Both the position numbers and the translations under genes were made by a program. Positions 6,226 through 7,660 of a stretch of 7,660 bases of DNA are shown here, piece by piece (position 1 is the first letter of the stretch; each line of letters starts with the position of its first letter). The notes below the pieces were generated by a model. The model did no database searches. It saw only the letters and a program-made list of their open reading frames with translations, and was not told the origin of the DNA. Source of the DNA: Thermoplasmata archaeon (GTDB taxonomy: Archaea; Thermoplasmatota; B47-G6; B47-G6B; 47-G6); NCBI GenBank assembly GCA_003663565.1, contig QMTT01000027.1:1-7660 (forward strand), in the 5' to 3' direction.

Positions 6226-6456
6226 GAACTTGGCTAACCTCTTTCCTCAATTCATCCCCACATTGAAATACATGGCTTTCTTAGCAACGTTTTGTAATGT
6301 GCTATACGCAAACATATACACATACGGCAATCCAGAGAGTATCAAGGAGCTACTTGAAAACAGCGCATAAACATTTCTAACACGGGAAATATTTACGCGG
6401 ACAGAAAGTCCTACAATTGTGTAATAAGCTCTACTTCCTGCTGAGAGAAAAATGGG
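6226..6456. other. Degenerate stretch beside the mobile-element relic
   Basis: No intact gene. On the plus strand a frame is open from 6127 to the TAA at 6370. Its last part, from an ATG at 6271, reads MAFLATFCNVLYANIYTYG then NPESIKELLENSA, which is protein-like and could be a transposase C-terminal remnant. On the minus strand, from the right-end relic outwards, I find only short pieces separated by stops and no clear TnpB zinc-finger or RuvC motif. The rest, 6371-6456, shows nothing I can name apart from a T-run just after the neighbouring gene. Confidence 0.35.
6448..6452 (-). terminator. Possible T-run terminator after the large unknown gene
   Basis: Five T residues followed by CTCTC on the minus strand lie four bases after the TAA at 6459-6457. 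Archaeal transcription often ends at such T-runs. This run is short, so the call is weak. Confidence 0.3.
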
Positions 6457-7660
6457 TTAGGAAGTTTTAGGTCTTATGACTATTTTTCCCATGGGTATTT
6501 TATAATAATAGGGCCCCTTCCAGAACATCCACCAAGGAGGATCCTTCCTGTACTCCAGGATCGTAGTAGCGTAGAAAATACCTATGGAGTAGTTCATACA
6601 GCCTGGATCAGGGGTTCCGTCAATAATACTCCCATCGCCATTGTTAGCGATAGTGAATATTGATCCTATTGCAGCATCTAGGCTATACGTCACAGATATT
6701 GGGATGGCGCTCACTATGATCCCAAGGGCTGGATCTATAGAATACGCCACCACAGAGATCACAGCACTTACAAGTGTTCCAAAATCAAAGCTTCCTACAA
6801 TCCCCGTGTCATAGGTAACTCCAATAATCTCCCAAGAGTTGATGTGATCTCCAGTTCTTAAGAGTTCTGGATACTCCTTTAACTCTGTAGATCCTGTAAT
6901 AACATTTTCAATAGTTTTGGGAATGTCACCTTTAGAATACTCTACGAGAATAGTATTGTAGTCCTTCATTAGAAAATCTGAAACGTATGATTTAAACATC
7001 TCCTTCTCCGTCGGATATCCATCAACATACCAGCGATAATATTCGAAATACGGTCTTGTCCAGGTGTAAACATAACAGCGCTCTCCAGGTAGTAGATATG
7101 CTGTGATCCCTCCACCCGCTGCCTTTTTGGATATTGTCTTAACTCCCTTATATAGGATTATCCCTAGCTCTGGCAACGCTTTTCCACTAGAGATTTCTTC
7201 CAAGACCTTACTTCCTATGCCAAGAGATCCCTCTATCGTTGTTTCTTCTTGAGCTCCAATATCGCACGTTATCGTAATATGAGCCCCTAATTTGAGATCG
7301 TTTTTCTTATTATCAACAAGAAGTATTGGCGTCTTAATATAAACTAGGCCATTGTTCCACCTTATCCAGTTATTTAAGCCCTTAAAGCTTAGTTCTCTGG
7401 CAATATCCTCTGGAGTTATCCTCTTTTCTAGTTTCCAGTAGGCCTCAATAATGTCCCCCTCTTTTGGACTGATCCTCGTAGTCTCTTTCATAGTCTCCTC
7501 TGTGCTACTCTTATTAACTTCGACCGAGATTACCTCTAGTCCCCCATTTATGATCTTTGCTGGATCTATGAGCTTATATTTAATTACGGGACCAATAAGT
7601 TCTTTAGTTTTATTTAGAATCCAAATATCTACCTCAACCCCAATAAGATTATTACTGCCA
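6457..7660 (-). CDS. Large protein of unknown function, 5' end cut by window edge
   Basis: The visible part is 400 residues ending at TAA 6459-6457. An ATG at 7491-7489 would give 344 residues, but the same frame continues without a stop through 7492-7659. Those 56 codons read like real protein, with alternating hydrophobic beta-strand patterns such as LIGVEVDIWILNKTK and GGLEVISVEVNK. No ribosome site precedes the ATG in a convincing place, so I take the gene as partial. I recognise no family. Features (visible numbering): a beta-rich N-terminus, possibly an Ig-like sandwich; an aromatic-rich region near 195-215 (YTWTRPYFEYYRWYVDGYP); a hydrophobic tract at about 295-337, rich in Ala/Ile/Ser/Val and possibly membrane-associated; and a Trp/Tyr-rich tail (PPWWMFWKGPYYYKIP). 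A surface or secreted role is plausible inference only; a signal peptide would lie outside the window. Confidence 0.75.
   Translation of the reverse strand, partial: GSNNLIGVEVDIWILNKTKELIGPVIKYKLIDPAKIINGGLEVISVEVNKSSTEETMKETTRISPKEGDIIEAYWKLEKRITPEDIARELSFKGLNNWIRWNNGLVYIKTPILLVDNKKNDLKLGAHITITCDIGAQEETTIEGSLGIGSKVLEEISSGKALPELGIILYKGVKTISKKAAGGGITAYLLPGERCYVYTWTRPYFEYYRWYVDGYPTEKEMFKSYVSDFLMKDYNTILVEYSKGDIPKTIENVITGSTELKEYPELLRTGDHINSWEIIGVTYDTGIVGSFDFGTLVSAVISVVAYSIDPALGIIVSAIPISVTYSLDAAIGSIFTIANNGDGSIIDGTPDPGCMNYSIGIFYATTILEYRKDPPWWMFWKGPYYYKIPMGKIVIRPKTS

Noticed and set aside
7489..7491. ATG as the true start of the large unknown gene
   Set aside because: The frame is open and protein-like for 56 codons upstream to the window edge, so the real start is probably outside.

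Overview
The window looks archaeal, most likely a hyperthermophilic or thermophilic Thermoproteota (crenarchaeal) genome. The DNA is AT-rich. Arginine is mostly AGA/AGG and isoleucine is often ATA. Shine-Dalgarno sites are of the GGAGGTGA type. Two genes (at 1612 and 6067) have an A/T-rich TATA-like box so close to the start codon that a leaderless transcript is likely. The species cannot be named from this sequence alone.

Layout: (1) 1-1307, minus strand: an NhaC-family Na+/H+ antiporter, complete at its N-terminus and cut by the left window edge close to its C-terminus. (2) 1308-1611: divergent intergenic region with promoters for both flanking genes. (3) 1612-2349, plus: a 5-formyltetrahydrofolate cyclo-ligase-family (COG0212) protein. 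(4) 2350-3053, plus: a decayed maleate isomerase / Asp-Glu racemase-superfamily gene with a lost N-terminus, an unexplained ~140 bp interruption and two single-base deletions. (5) 3067-5508, plus: pxpA, pxpB and pxpC, the three subunits of ATP-dependent 5-oxoprolinase, overlapping or nearly so. (6) 5489-6067, minus: a multi-pass membrane protein convergent with pxpC and overlapping its 3' end by 20 bp. (7) 6107 to about 6225, minus: a strongly structured sequence resembling the right end / omega-RNA scaffold of an IS200/IS605 (TnpB-type) element, with no intact tnpB. (8) 6226-6456: degenerate sequence. (9) 6457-7660, minus: a large protein of unknown function, cut at its 5' end by the right window edge. 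The frame stays open well beyond the first internal ATG at 7491.

Functionally, the centre of the window is a 5-oxoproline (pyroglutamate) salvage operon: PxpA, PxpB and PxpC together hydrolyse 5-oxoproline to L-glutamate at the cost of ATP. The broken isomerase gene ends inside the pxpA ribosome binding site, so it was probably once the first gene of this operon. The most unusual items are the solo TnpB-type right end, whose guide position would lie on the promoter of the neighbouring membrane-protein gene; the apparent lack of a normal start codon for pxpB; and the decayed operon leader gene.
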